6,192 bases of DNA from JBBSDV01 sp038240335 (GCA_038240335.1 JBBSDV010000178.1:1-6192); one strand, 5' to 3'. Shown: positions 1 through 6,192, counted from the first letter of the stretch. Translations and numbers: made by a program. The notes: generated by a model not told the origin, from the letters alone.

Positions 1-55
1 CCTTGAAGGTAATACGTTTGTTGATGGGGGTTGGAGCACTAGTATGGCACGCGAT

Positions 56-145
56 ATTGTAACGTGTCAAGGTGAATTAGGTTTTTACGCAAACCACCGC
101 TATTACCTGATTATACTGTCTCGCCGTGCCTCGAACTGTTACAAT
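56..145 (+). promoter_or_regulatory. Putative promoter/operator region of the regulator-mrp operon
   Basis: The first ~165 bases are noticeably richer in A and T than the rest of the window and hold no convincing gene. A TATACT hexamer at 112-117 resembles a -10 box and would start transcription near 124, but no good -35 box lies 16-18 bases upstream. A 17-base motif, ATTGTAACnnnTCnAGG, occurs at 56-72 on the plus strand and at 129-145 on the minus strand, matching at 13 of 17 positions, so two inverted copies flank the -10 candidate. The first copy contains an imperfect palindrome, TTGtaACGTgtCAA (57-70). Regulators of the SufR type often control their own operon, so this could be the autoregulatory operator. 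This is inferred from position and symmetry only. Confidence 0.35.
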
Positions 146-167
146 GCCGTTGTCACGCCGAGAAACT

Positions 168-845
168 ATGCATTCGACAAAACACGACATCCTCACGTTG
201 CTGAAGCGAAACGACGGTGCCACGGTCGATGCGCTTGCATCGAACCTGCAGCTGGCGCCGATGACAGTTCGCCAGCACCTCATGGCACTCGAGCGCGATT
301 CGCTCGTGCGCACCGAGGAGGTACGTCGCGCGACGGGCCGCCCGCATTATCGGTACCGTCTCAGCGACGAAGGCCATCGGAGCGTCTCCGATGGCCACGA
401 TCGCATGCTTGCCCTGTTGGTCGAGGAAGCCGGCCTGCTCGAGATCGCCGACATCGCCGGCATAAAGCCGGCCGATCGCCGCAGCCGCCTGTTCGCGCGG
501 GCAGCTGTGCGCCTCGCCGAGCGATACCGCGCCGAAGTGCGCGCGCTTACCGATGTCGCGCGCGCCGATCGGATCGCGGCGATCCTGCGGTCGCACGGTG
601 GCTTCGTCGACTGGGTCCAGCACACCTCCGGATATGAGCTTCGCGACTTCGCCTGTGTGTATCGCGCGAACGTGCACATCGATGCCGCATGCGCGTGGCA
701 CGAGACCTTCCTCTCCAGCCTGATCGATGCTGAAATACGCGTAGCAGATGGCCCCGCCGATTGTGCGGCTTGCTGTCGCTACGTCATTCCGTGCGACACA
801 GCCGTTGTCGCCGCGAACAGAGGCAACCACCATGACCGTCACTGA
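168..845 (+). CDS. SufR-like winged-helix transcriptional regulator (probable Fe-S sensor)
   Basis: This is a 225-residue DNA-binding regulator of the ArsR/DeoR-like SufR type, which represses Fe-S biogenesis genes when it carries a cluster. Residues ~3-68 form a winged helix: a recognition-helix stretch APMTVRQHLMALERDSLV (30-47), then the wing signature GRPHYRYRLSDEG. A helical middle (~75-140) is followed by a Cys-rich C-terminus with C163, C175, C199, C202, C203 and C209. The usual SufR arrangement has four more evenly spaced cysteines, so ligand assignment is uncertain. I chose ATG 168 because the protein then begins right at the HTH domain; GTG 126 and ATG 144 are in frame but add only a non-conserved leader. 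The ribosome site is weak (GAGA at 160-163). The 3' end overlaps the mrp start by 14 bases, implying co-transcription and translational coupling. The family call is fairly sure; Fe-S sensing is inferred. Confidence 0.85.
   Translation: MHSTKHDILTLLKRNDGATVDALASNLQLAPMTVRQHLMALERDSLVRTEEVRRATGRPHYRYRLSDEGHRSVSDGHDRMLALLVEEAGLLEIADIAGIKPADRRSRLFARAAVRLAERYRAEVRALTDVARADRIAAILRSHGGFVDWVQHTSGYELRDFACVYRANVHIDAACAWHETFLSSLIDAEIRVADGPADCAACCRYVIPCDTAVVAANRGNHHDRH
819..823 (+). promoter_or_regulatory. Ribosome binding site fixing the mrp start
   Basis: AGAGG lies 8 bases upstream of ATG 832. It supports ATG 832 over the in-frame upstream ATG at 748, which would add 28 residues with no resemblance to the family and overlap the regulator by almost 100 bases. 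Confidence 0.6.
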
Positions 846-1887
846 GCAACAGGTGCTCCAAGCGCTGAGCGCAATCGAGGACCCGGACCTGCACCGCGAC
901 ATCGTCTCACTCGGCTTCGTCCAAAAGCCCGAGATCGATGGCGATACCGTTTCCGTTCGCATCGTGCTGACGACGCCCGCCTGCCCCGTGCGCGAGACGA
1001 TCGAGAAGGATGCCCAGGCGCTGCTCCTCGCCCTCCCCGGCGTGCGCACAGCGAACATCACCATGGATTCCAACGTACCGCAGCACCGGATGAGCGGTGG
1101 CAAGCCCATCGAGGGCGTGCGCCACATCATCGCCGTCGCCAGCAACAAGGGCGGCGTCGGCAAGTCGACCGTGTCGACCAACCTCGCAGTCGCGCTCGCA
1201 TCGCTCGGCGCATCCGTCGGCCTGCTCGATGCCGACATCACCGGCCCAAACATCCCGACGATGATGGGCATCGGCCAGGGCGCGCAGGCGGAAGGCGGCG
1301 GCGGGCTGCGTATCGAGGAGCGCTTCGGCGTCAAGGTATGCTCCATCGGCTTCGTCCTGCCCCGCGGCACCCCCGTCGTCTGGCGCGGGCCGATGATCGG
1401 TACGGCCGTGCGCCAGTTGCTCCACGATGTCGCGTGGGGCGAGCTCGACTACCTCCTCATCGACCTGCCGCCGGGCACCAGCGATGCCTCGATGAGCATG
1501 TCGCAGGAAGCGCCGATCTCCGGCGCAGTCATCGTCAGCACGCCGCAGGATGTCGCGCTCGAGGATGCGGCGAAGGCCGTCGGCATGTTCGACAAGCTCA
1601 ACGTGCCCATCTTCGGCGTGATCGAGAACATGAGTTACTTCACGTGCCCGCACTGCAGCGAGCGCACCGAGATCTTCGGCCACGGCGGGGCGCGCTCGGC
1701 CGCCGATGATCTCGGCCTCGAGTTCTTAGGCGAACTGCCGCTCGATCCGGAGACGCGCCGATGCGCCGACGCCGGTACGCCGGTTGTCGTCGCCGCGCCG
1801 GAGAGCCCCCAGGCGCAGGCATTTGTCGAAGTCGCAAAGCAGGTCGCTGCACGGTGCAGCGTCCTCGAGCTGGCAACGGGGGCATAG
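832..1887 (+). CDS. mrp: Mrp/ApbC (NBP35-like) P-loop ATPase, Fe-S cluster carrier
   Basis: This 351-residue cytoplasmic protein belongs to the Mrp/ApbC/Nbp35 branch of MinD/ParA ATPases, which bind a [4Fe-4S] cluster at a dimer interface and pass it to apoproteins. The N-terminal ~85 residues are a MIP18/DUF59 domain with DPDLHRDIVSLGFV (17-30) and the conserved TTPACP, whose Cys is C51. The ATPase domain starts near residue 97. It has a deviant Walker A, KGGVGKST (106-113), the switch segment DADITGPNIP, Walker B with LIDLPPGTSD (209-218), and ENMSYF followed by the cluster-binding CPHC (C272, C275). The length and both domains are those of an intact bacterial Mrp. It is the second gene of an apparent operon, overlapping a SufR-like regulator, which suggests control by Fe-S status. 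The family assignment is near certain; the precise client proteins cannot be told from sequence. Confidence 0.96.
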   Translation: MTVTEQQVLQALSAIEDPDLHRDIVSLGFVQKPEIDGDTVSVRIVLTTPACPVRETIEKDAQALLLALPGVRTANITMDSNVPQHRMSGGKPIEGVRHIIAVASNKGGVGKSTVSTNLAVALASLGASVGLLDADITGPNIPTMMGIGQGAQAEGGGGLRIEERFGVKVCSIGFVLPRGTPVVWRGPMIGTAVRQLLHDVAWGELDYLLIDLPPGTSDASMSMSQEAPISGAVIVSTPQDVALEDAAKAVGMFDKLNVPIFGVIENMSYFTCPHCSERTEIFGHGGARSAADDLGLEFLGELPLDPETRRCADAGTPVVVAAPESPQAQAFVEVAKQVAARCSVLELATGA

Positions 1888-1922
1888 CAAGATTGGTCAA
1901 GTTTTTTGGAAAACCACGCAAG

Positions 1923-2915
1923 ATGAGCAAGGAAGCCACACCGCGAAACGGCGCTAGCGCAGAGGTCGGCATGGTCTCGCCGCCCGACGCTGGCAACGGC
2001 GAGCCGGAGCCCGAGAAAAAGAAGGCGACGCGGATCCGCCGCGCACCGGCGCGGCCCCCGCGCCGCGATTGGGCGGCCGAAGCCGCCGCCGCGCCAGTCG
2101 ATGAGCCTGCACCGGCCCCGACGTCGCTCGCATCATCGCCGCAGGATGACGGTACCGGATCGGCCGCCCCGGCCAAGCGCCGGCGAGGTACCCGCGGCGG
2201 CCGCGGTCGCAAGAAGAATGGAGCAACGGCCGGCGAGTCAGAATTCCTTCCAGAAGAGACCGCCGAGCCGGCCGAGCCGTTGTCCCTCGAAGCGGCGCTC
2301 GCGCACCAATCGGCTGTGCTCGAGCATTTCGCCCGTGAAGTCTCGACGACGCTGAGCACCCTGCAGGCGGCCGTGAGCAACTTGCAGGAAAAGGTGGAGC
2401 GGCCGCCGGCCGTGACCTCGCATCCCCGCGTCGGCATCTTCGTCGACGTCCCCAATCTCATCTACGCCGCCGAGCGCCGCAATGTGCCACTCGACTTCGG
2501 CCGTGTGCTCGAGTACTTCACGCGCGGCCGCGAGCTCGTCCGCGCCAGTGCGTACGCGCCAATTAGCGACGACCCTTTGATGAAGCTCGAGAGCCAGCGC
2601 TTCGTGCATCACTTCATCGGTCACCCATATCGCATCGTCACGAAGCCGCTCAAGCGCTTCGCCGACGGCTCGATGAAGGCCAACTTCGATATCGAGCTCG
2701 CCATCGACATCCTGACGATGTCGGATCGCCTCGACGTCGTCGTGCTGATGTCGGGCGATGGCGACTTCCGCCGCCTCGTAGAACTGATCGCCAGCCGCGG
2801 CGTCCGTGTCGAGATCGTGGCGTTTGGCGAAGCAGCGTCCGCCGAGCTCAAGGCGGTCGCCGACCTCTACATCGACGTCGGCGCGCACCTCGACGACTTC
2901 AAGGCGCTCAAGTAG
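1923..2915 (+). CDS. NYN-domain (LabA/DUF88, PIN-like) putative ribonuclease with disordered basic N-terminus
   Basis: This is a 330-residue protein. Residues 1-~118 are low complexity, rich in Pro, Ala, Glu, Lys and Arg, with a basic RG-containing patch KRRRGTRGGRGRKK (85-98), and probably disordered and nucleic-acid binding. Residues ~120-160 form a predicted coiled coil. Residues ~167-328 are a NYN domain with the expected acidic positions: FVDVPN (D175, N178), the segment DGSMKANFDIELAIDIL (D256, D262) and SGDGDF (D279, D281). These residues bind metal in PIN-like nucleases, so RNA cleavage is plausible, though no substrate is evident. ATG 1923 has a weak GGA at 1908-1910. An in-frame TTG at 1893, with GGGGG at 1878-1882, would add ten residues (MVKFFGKPRK) and is a real alternative. 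It starts 35 bases after mrp and is probably co-transcribed with it. The domain call is firm, the cellular role unknown. Confidence 0.88.
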   Translation: MSKEATPRNGASAEVGMVSPPDAGNGEPEPEKKKATRIRRAPARPPRRDWAAEAAAAPVDEPAPAPTSLASSPQDDGTGSAAPAKRRRGTRGGRGRKKNGATAGESEFLPEETAEPAEPLSLEAALAHQSAVLEHFAREVSTTLSTLQAAVSNLQEKVERPPAVTSHPRVGIFVDVPNLIYAAERRNVPLDFGRVLEYFTRGRELVRASAYAPISDDPLMKLESQRFVHHFIGHPYRIVTKPLKRFADGSMKANFDIELAIDILTMSDRLDVVVLMSGDGDFRRLVELIASRGVRVEIVAFGEAASAELKAVADLYIDVGAHLDDFKALK

Positions 2916-2976
2916 TCGTTCGCGGGGCTCCCGTTTCGGGCGTCAAGACGCACAGTGCTTCACCCGCGATCACAAA

Positions 2977-3005
2977 GGCGAGGATCGCTCATCGCGAGCC
3001 TCGCC
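2977..3005. terminator. Strong hairpin, probable bidirectional terminator
   Basis: A 29-base inverted repeat pairs GGCGAGG (2977-2983) with CCTCGCC (2999-3005). After one A-G mismatch it continues with TCGC/GCGA, leaving a five-base loop (TCATC). It sits 61 bases past the NYN stop and between convergent genes. The plus-strand flank has only scattered T residues (GTTCG), while on the minus strand the stem is followed by TTTGTG. Neither is a classical U-tract, so termination is likely but unproven. Confidence 0.55.
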
Positions 3006-3080
3006 GTTCGTATTGACCGTCGCCGGCATTTGTTGAGGTCCTTGATGACATGACGCCGTGAACGCGCCTCGGGCCGGACG

Positions 3081-3104
3081 CGTCACGATCAACCCATCGT
3101 GATG
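3081..3104. terminator. Secondary hairpin just downstream of the LuxR-type gene
   Basis: TCACGAT (3083-3089) pairs perfectly with ATCGTGA (3096-3102) across a six-base loop, and the stem extends by one G-T and one C-G pair. It lies 23 bases beyond the stop codon of the minus-strand gene. It lacks a T-run on either side, so it may only protect the 3' end or assist termination. Confidence 0.3.
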
Positions 3105-3127
3105 GCCATGACGTCGTATCGACATCT

Positions 3128-4171
3128 CTAGTCTCTCGGCGCGCCCTCGTTCCGACGGCGCCTGGTCGCCTCCGCGGCGAGTTCGGAGCGGGTAGACACG
3201 CCGAGCTTCGTGAAGATGTGCGCGAGATGCACCTTCACGGTGCCGCGCGACACAAAGAGTTTCTCACCGATCTGGGGATTCGTGAGGCCCGCCGCCGCCA
3301 GCGTGACGACCCGCTGTTCCGTCGGCGTCAGGCTGTCCCAGCCGACCGACGGCCGCTTGCGCGCGCCACGGGCTCTCGACGCATAGGCCACGGCGTCGTC
3401 GACCGTTAATGCGGCACCCTCCGCGCACGCAGCGTCGCAGGCCGCATCGCCGCCGTGGCGGCGTATCTGGCTGATCTGCTCTTCGTACTCTCGCTGCGCG
3501 ACCGGGAAGCGCACGAGTCCCAGCGAGCGGCGGAGGGTGCCCGCCGCGGCGTAGAGCCGCGCTGCCTCGAGCGAACTCTCTTGCCTCGCAGCGATTGATG
3601 CCAGCGCGTCGAGCGATTCAGCGATGTCCGGCGAGAATCCACACTTGTGCCTGCTGGCGAGCGCTTCGTGGTACAGATCCTCTGCTGCGCCGGTGTCGCC
3701 TTCCTGAGCCGTTACGTCGCCGAGTCGGTGGATCGCGAGCGCGGAAGTCCACGGATTCCCGAATGTCGTTGCAACGGCGCGCGCTTCCTCGAGCGCTATT
3801 CGCGCTTCGGCGAGACGGCCCAATGCAAGTTCGCAGCTCCCCACAATGCAAAGCGTCCAGGGTAGATACGCCATCAGTCCCAGTGCGCGTGACTCCGCGA
3901 CCAATGGCAGGATCAGCTCGCGTGCACCGGCGACGTCGCCACAACCGAACGTCAGCGTGGCAAGTTGGATTAACGCTTGCGGCACGGCCACGCTTCCCCC
4001 GGAAGCGCCCGCAGTGCGCAAGAGCGTCGCCAGTCGCTCCGCGCCAGCGTCGTAGTCTCCCGAGAGCCCCTCACCCGCCCCGAGTAGCGCGATCGCGATG
4101 CCGGCGGTCACGGGATCGCCCACTTCCGCGCAATAGCGCAGCGACGCTTCAGGCCATCGGCGACTGCCCAA
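3128..4171 (-). CDS. C-terminal part of a frameshifted LuxR-type regulator: TPR region and LuxR HTH
   Basis: This 347-codon frame is the 3' portion of the large regulator that begins off the right edge. From about residue 9 (EASLRYCAEVGDP) it carries helical repeats with TPR spacing, for example GDYDAGAERLATLL, GDVAGARELILPLV and GDTGAAEDLYHEAL, up to about residue 215. A linker leads to a LuxR/GerE HTH (~279-340) with LTPTEQRVVTLAAAGL, then QIGEKLFVSRGTVKVHLAHI and TKLGV. This domain binds DNA in the MalT/LuxR-like STAND regulators. The only start near the beginning is a TTG at 4171, with no ribosome site seen. The first eight residues are out-of-frame translation of the upstream gene, so I do not regard it as an independent gene. 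It ends with TAG 72 bases before the second of the two intergenic hairpins' far stem region and faces the NYN gene tail to tail. Confidence 0.8.
   Translation of the reverse strand: MGSRRWPEASLRYCAEVGDPVTAGIAIALLGAGEGLSGDYDAGAERLATLLRTAGASGGSVAVPQALIQLATLTFGCGDVAGARELILPLVAESRALGLMAYLPWTLCIVGSCELALGRLAEARIALEEARAVATTFGNPWTSALAIHRLGDVTAQEGDTGAAEDLYHEALASRHKCGFSPDIAESLDALASIAARQESSLEAARLYAAAGTLRRSLGLVRFPVAQREYEEQISQIRRHGGDAACDAACAEGAALTVDDAVAYASRARGARKRPSVGWDSLTPTEQRVVTLAAAGLTNPQIGEKLFVSRGTVKVHLAHIFTKLGVSTRSELAAEATRRRRNEGAPRD
4108..4171 (-). other. Frameshift/deletion junction within the cyclase-STAND-LuxR gene
   Basis: The two minus-strand frames overlap across these 64 bases. Family-like sequence ends in the first frame at GDDWAVADGLK (Lys codon 4147-4149) and resumes in the second at EASLRYCAEVGDP (Glu codon 4148-4150). 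The break is therefore at about 4140-4150. It turns one ~1,000-residue regulator into an ATPase piece without a DNA-binding domain and a DNA-binding piece without a normal start. Confidence 0.75.
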
Positions 4172-6192
4172 TCGTCGCCGATCTCGCGGCCGAGTTTGAT
4201 GCTTTGTTCCAGCGCCAGCCGAGCCGCAGTCGGATCGGACACGGTCTGGCCGTATCCGAGTGTGTTATTTGCCCGTGCCTGCGTCCAGCGATCGCCGACG
4301 GACTCCGCCATCGCCAAGGCCTCGGGCACGCGGCGCATCATCGTCTCAAAGTCGTCGCCATACAGGGCGACGTGCGCAGCGCCCCAGAGTGCTCGCGCCC
4401 GAACGGCGGACGGGGCACCATCCGAAGCAAGCGCTCGCGCGAACCACCGCCCCCCTTCGGATAGATGACCGCGCAGTTCCCAGAACAGCGTGAGCGCGCC
4501 GCATAGCCTGAGCAGCATCTCGTCCTCGTGCTCCGCTTCCGCCCACTCGAGCGTTGCACGCAGGTTGTCGTGTTCCCGCTCCAGGCGCGCCAGCCATTCG
4601 GGCCCGTCGCTACCCGCGATCTCGGGCGCGGCTCGCTCGGCCAGTTCCAGGAAGCAAACCAGATGCCGTTGTCGTGTCGAATCGCTCTCGCCGGCCTCGA
4701 CAAGCCGCTCGCGAGCGAAATAGCGAATGGTTTCGAGCAGGCTGTATTGCGCCTCGCGTTCCTCGTGGCTCACCTGCACGAGCGACTTATCGGCGAGACG
4801 GGACAGAAGATCGAGCACGGCGTAACGGTCAAGCCGATCATCGGAACAAACGGATTCGGCAGCATCGAGTGTGAAGCCCCCCGCGAAGACCGAAAGCCGT
4901 CGCAGGAGCATGCGCTCGCGATCCTCGAGCAGATCATGGCTCCAGGCCACGGAGGACTCGAGCGTACGCTGGCGCGGGACGGCCGTGCGGCTGCCGCCCG
5001 TGAGCAAGCGAAAGCGATCGTCCAGCGCGGCGGCGATCTGGCCGAGCTGCATCATGCGTGTCCACGCGGCGGCGAGCTCGATAGCGAGCGGGATGCCGTC
5101 GAGGCGGTCGCAGATGCGAGAGACGATCGATAGATCGTCGGTGTTGGGCGCGAAGTTGGGCCGCACCAACGTCGCGCGCTCGACGAACAACTGCGCGGCC
5201 TTTTCGGCGTCGAGCGACGGGACGTGCCAGGCGGTCTCGCCGGCGACGCCGACGGCCTCGCGGCTGGTCGCGAGGATGCGGAGGTTGGGAGCCGACGTGA
5301 GTAGCGTCTCCGAGAGGTGCGCGCAGGCGTCGAGGACGTGCTCGCAGTTGTCGAGAACGATGAGGATGTCCTGATCGGCGAGCTGATCGGCGAGTGTCTC
5401 GGTGAGTGTCTTGCCGGCTTCCTCGCGGAAACCAAGCACGGTCGCGACTGCGGTCGGGACGAGATCCGCGTGGGCGATTGACGCGAGCTCGATCCACCAG
5501 ACGCCGTTCGCGTGTTCATCGATGGCATCGGCCGCGGCGTGGAGAGCGAGGCGCGTTTTGCCGCAGCCACCAGCGCCGACGAGCGTCACGAGGCGTCGCG
5601 TCGACAGCAGCACCTGCAGCTCAGCGAGCTCGGTGTCGCGGCCGACGAACGTCGTGAGCTCGGCTGGAAGGTTATTGGCAAGGACGTTTAGCGACCGCAA
5701 CGCGGGGAAGTCGCTCGGAAGCCCAGGGTGGCACATCTGCCAGACGTGTTCCGGGCGACCGAGATCCTTCAGCCGATGTGCGCCCAGATCCCGCAGCGTG
5801 ACGGGCTCGACGAGTCGGTCCGTGATCACGTCGCGGGTCGCACCTGAGATCACGGTCTGGCCACCGTGCGCAACTGATCGGAGGCGAGCGCAGCGGATGA
5901 TCGTCGGGCCGAAGTAGTTGCCTTCGTTGCGCAGCTGCGCTTCGCCCGTGTGCACCGCGATCCGCACGCGGAGCGGCCGCTCAAGGGGCCACGCCTCAGC
6001 GCCGAACGCGAGCTGGATGTCGACCGCCGCGGCAAGCGCGTCGGACGCCTTCACGAACGCAGCGACGATGCTGTCTCCTTCGCCCTGTTCGACGGGGCGG
6101 ACGCCGCCGTGTGCCGCAATGATCGTGTCGAGCAGCGCGTAGTGGCGCTCAGCGGCGATCGCCATGCCCTCGTTCTCCGTCTCCCAGAGAAG
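4108..6192 (-). CDS. N-terminal part of a cyclase-STAND ATPase-TPR regulator, partial at the window edge and frameshifted
   Basis: The frame is open to the right edge, where LLWETENEG precedes the first ATG (6165), as in the family motif FTDIEGSTRLWE. The true start therefore lies outside the window. Numbering from that ATG, residues 1-~145 are a class III nucleotidyl cyclase domain with EQGEGDSIVAAF (second metal Asp, D31) and RIAVHTGEAQLR; the first metal Asp is off the window. The usual transition-state Asn (GPxxNRxARL) is Ile90 here, with Arg94 kept. Residues ~165-370 are a STAND/NB-ARC-type ATPase: FVGRDTEL, Walker A GAGGCGKT (197-204), Walker B ILIVLDN (267-273), LATSRE (298-303) and GIPLAIELAA. 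A winged-helix-like segment and TPRs follow. The frame stops after about residue 673 in out-of-frame residues (RRCAIARKWAIP). The product is likely a cytoplasmic signal-responsive activator; its ligand is unknown. Confidence 0.88.
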   Translation of the reverse strand, partial: LLWETENEGMAIAAERHYALLDTIIAAHGGVRPVEQGEGDSIVAAFVKASDALAAAVDIQLAFGAEAWPLERPLRVRIAVHTGEAQLRNEGNYFGPTIIRCARLRSVAHGGQTVISGATRDVITDRLVEPVTLRDLGAHRLKDLGRPEHVWQMCHPGLPSDFPALRSLNVLANNLPAELTTFVGRDTELAELQVLLSTRRLVTLVGAGGCGKTRLALHAAADAIDEHANGVWWIELASIAHADLVPTAVATVLGFREEAGKTLTETLADQLADQDILIVLDNCEHVLDACAHLSETLLTSAPNLRILATSREAVGVAGETAWHVPSLDAEKAAQLFVERATLVRPNFAPNTDDLSIVSRICDRLDGIPLAIELAAAWTRMMQLGQIAAALDDRFRLLTGGSRTAVPRQRTLESSVAWSHDLLEDRERMLLRRLSVFAGGFTLDAAESVCSDDRLDRYAVLDLLSRLADKSLVQVSHEEREAQYSLLETIRYFARERLVEAGESDSTRQRHLVCFLELAERAAPEIAGSDGPEWLARLEREHDNLRATLEWAEAEHEDEMLLRLCGALTLFWELRGHLSEGGRWFARALASDGAPSAVRARALWGAAHVALYGDDFETMMRRVPEALAMAESVGDRWTQARANNTLGYGQTVSDPTAARLALEQSIKLGREIGDDWAVADGLKRRCAIARKWAIP

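Larger units (their letters stand above)
2916..3127. other. Convergent intergenic region with inverted repeats
   Basis: These 212 bases separate two convergent genes. No ORF here resembles a protein family. The region is rich in inverted repeats: a short CCCG/CGGG hairpin at 2930-2940, the strong hairpin at 2977-3005, and another at 3081-3104. This is what a termination zone shared by converging transcripts would look like. Confidence 0.6.

Noticed and set aside
44..637. 197-codon plus-strand frame starting at ATG 44
   Set aside because: It overlaps the regulator in another frame and becomes an Arg/Pro-rich shadow after the first ~40 residues.
153..1370. 405-codon open frame on the minus strand opposite the regulator and mrp
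   Set aside because: The plus-strand frames have unmistakable family motifs. The antisense translation is Arg/Ser/Pro-rich without motifs, as expected from a high-GC shadow frame.
907..1683. 258-codon minus-strand frame opposite mrp
   Set aside because: It mirrors the mrp coding frame and is rich in His, Asp, Ala and Arg with no family motif. It is a codon-bias artefact.
1640..2461. 273-codon minus-strand frame spanning the mrp end and the NYN gene start
   Set aside because: Low-complexity Ser/Arg/Pro/Ala translation that crosses a real gene boundary. No family resemblance.
3386..3460. CX3C (CDAACA) in the linker before the LuxR HTH as a metal site
   Set aside because: The segment corresponds to an Ala-rich linker common before the HTH in this family. 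Two cysteines in an Ala-rich, high-GC stretch are not enough evidence.
3128..4171. An independent LuxR-type gene starting at TTG 4171
   Set aside because: There is no ribosome site, the first residues are out-of-frame translation, and the two halves together give the usual single-protein architecture.
3595..4464. 289-codon plus-strand frame opposite the TPR region
   Set aside because: Arg/Pro/Ser-rich shadow of the minus-strand gene. It also crosses the frameshift junction without any domain signal.
4528..5133. 201-codon plus-strand frame opposite the ATPase
   Set aside because: No family motif; it is antisense to conserved NB-ARC sequence.

Overview
This 6.2-kb, GC-rich window looks like chromosomal DNA from a free-living, high-GC bacterium. 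Chloroflexota (Thermomicrobia-like or a relative) is my best guess. Fusions of a cyclase, a STAND ATPase, TPRs and a LuxR-type HTH are common there, as are SufR-type regulators and Mrp. Some Actinobacteria would also fit, and there is no rRNA or other marker to settle it. I see no mobile element, CRISPR array, tRNA or rRNA.

Layout. Positions 1-167 are a relatively AT-rich leader with a possible -10 box and a pair of inverted motifs that could be an operator. Three plus-strand genes follow, closely packed: a SufR-like winged-helix regulator with a cysteine-rich C-terminus (168-845), an Mrp/ApbC-type P-loop ATPase of iron-sulfur cluster handling (832-1887, overlapping the regulator by 14 bases), and a NYN (LabA/DUF88, PIN-like) putative nuclease with a long disordered basic N-terminus (1923-2915). 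A 212-bp convergent intergenic region (2916-3127) holds a strong hairpin that probably serves as a terminator for both sides. The rest of the window, on the minus strand, is one large regulator gene running off the right edge: class III nucleotidyl cyclase domain, STAND/NB-ARC-type ATPase, TPR region, LuxR-type HTH. Its reading frame is broken near 4144-4150, so it appears as two ORFs.

How the genes may work together. The regulator and mrp form a plausible small Fe-S homeostasis unit: a regulator that probably senses a cluster is translationally coupled to a cluster carrier or assembly ATPase. The NYN protein may be co-transcribed, but a link to Fe-S metabolism is not evident. The minus-strand regulator is unrelated and converges on this operon.

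No clearly new system is visible. The points most worth checking are the frameshift with an apparent loss of half a TPR in the large regulator, the loss of the usual transition-state Asn in its cyclase domain, the atypical cysteine spacing of the SufR-like protein, and the inverted motif pair flanking its putative promoter.
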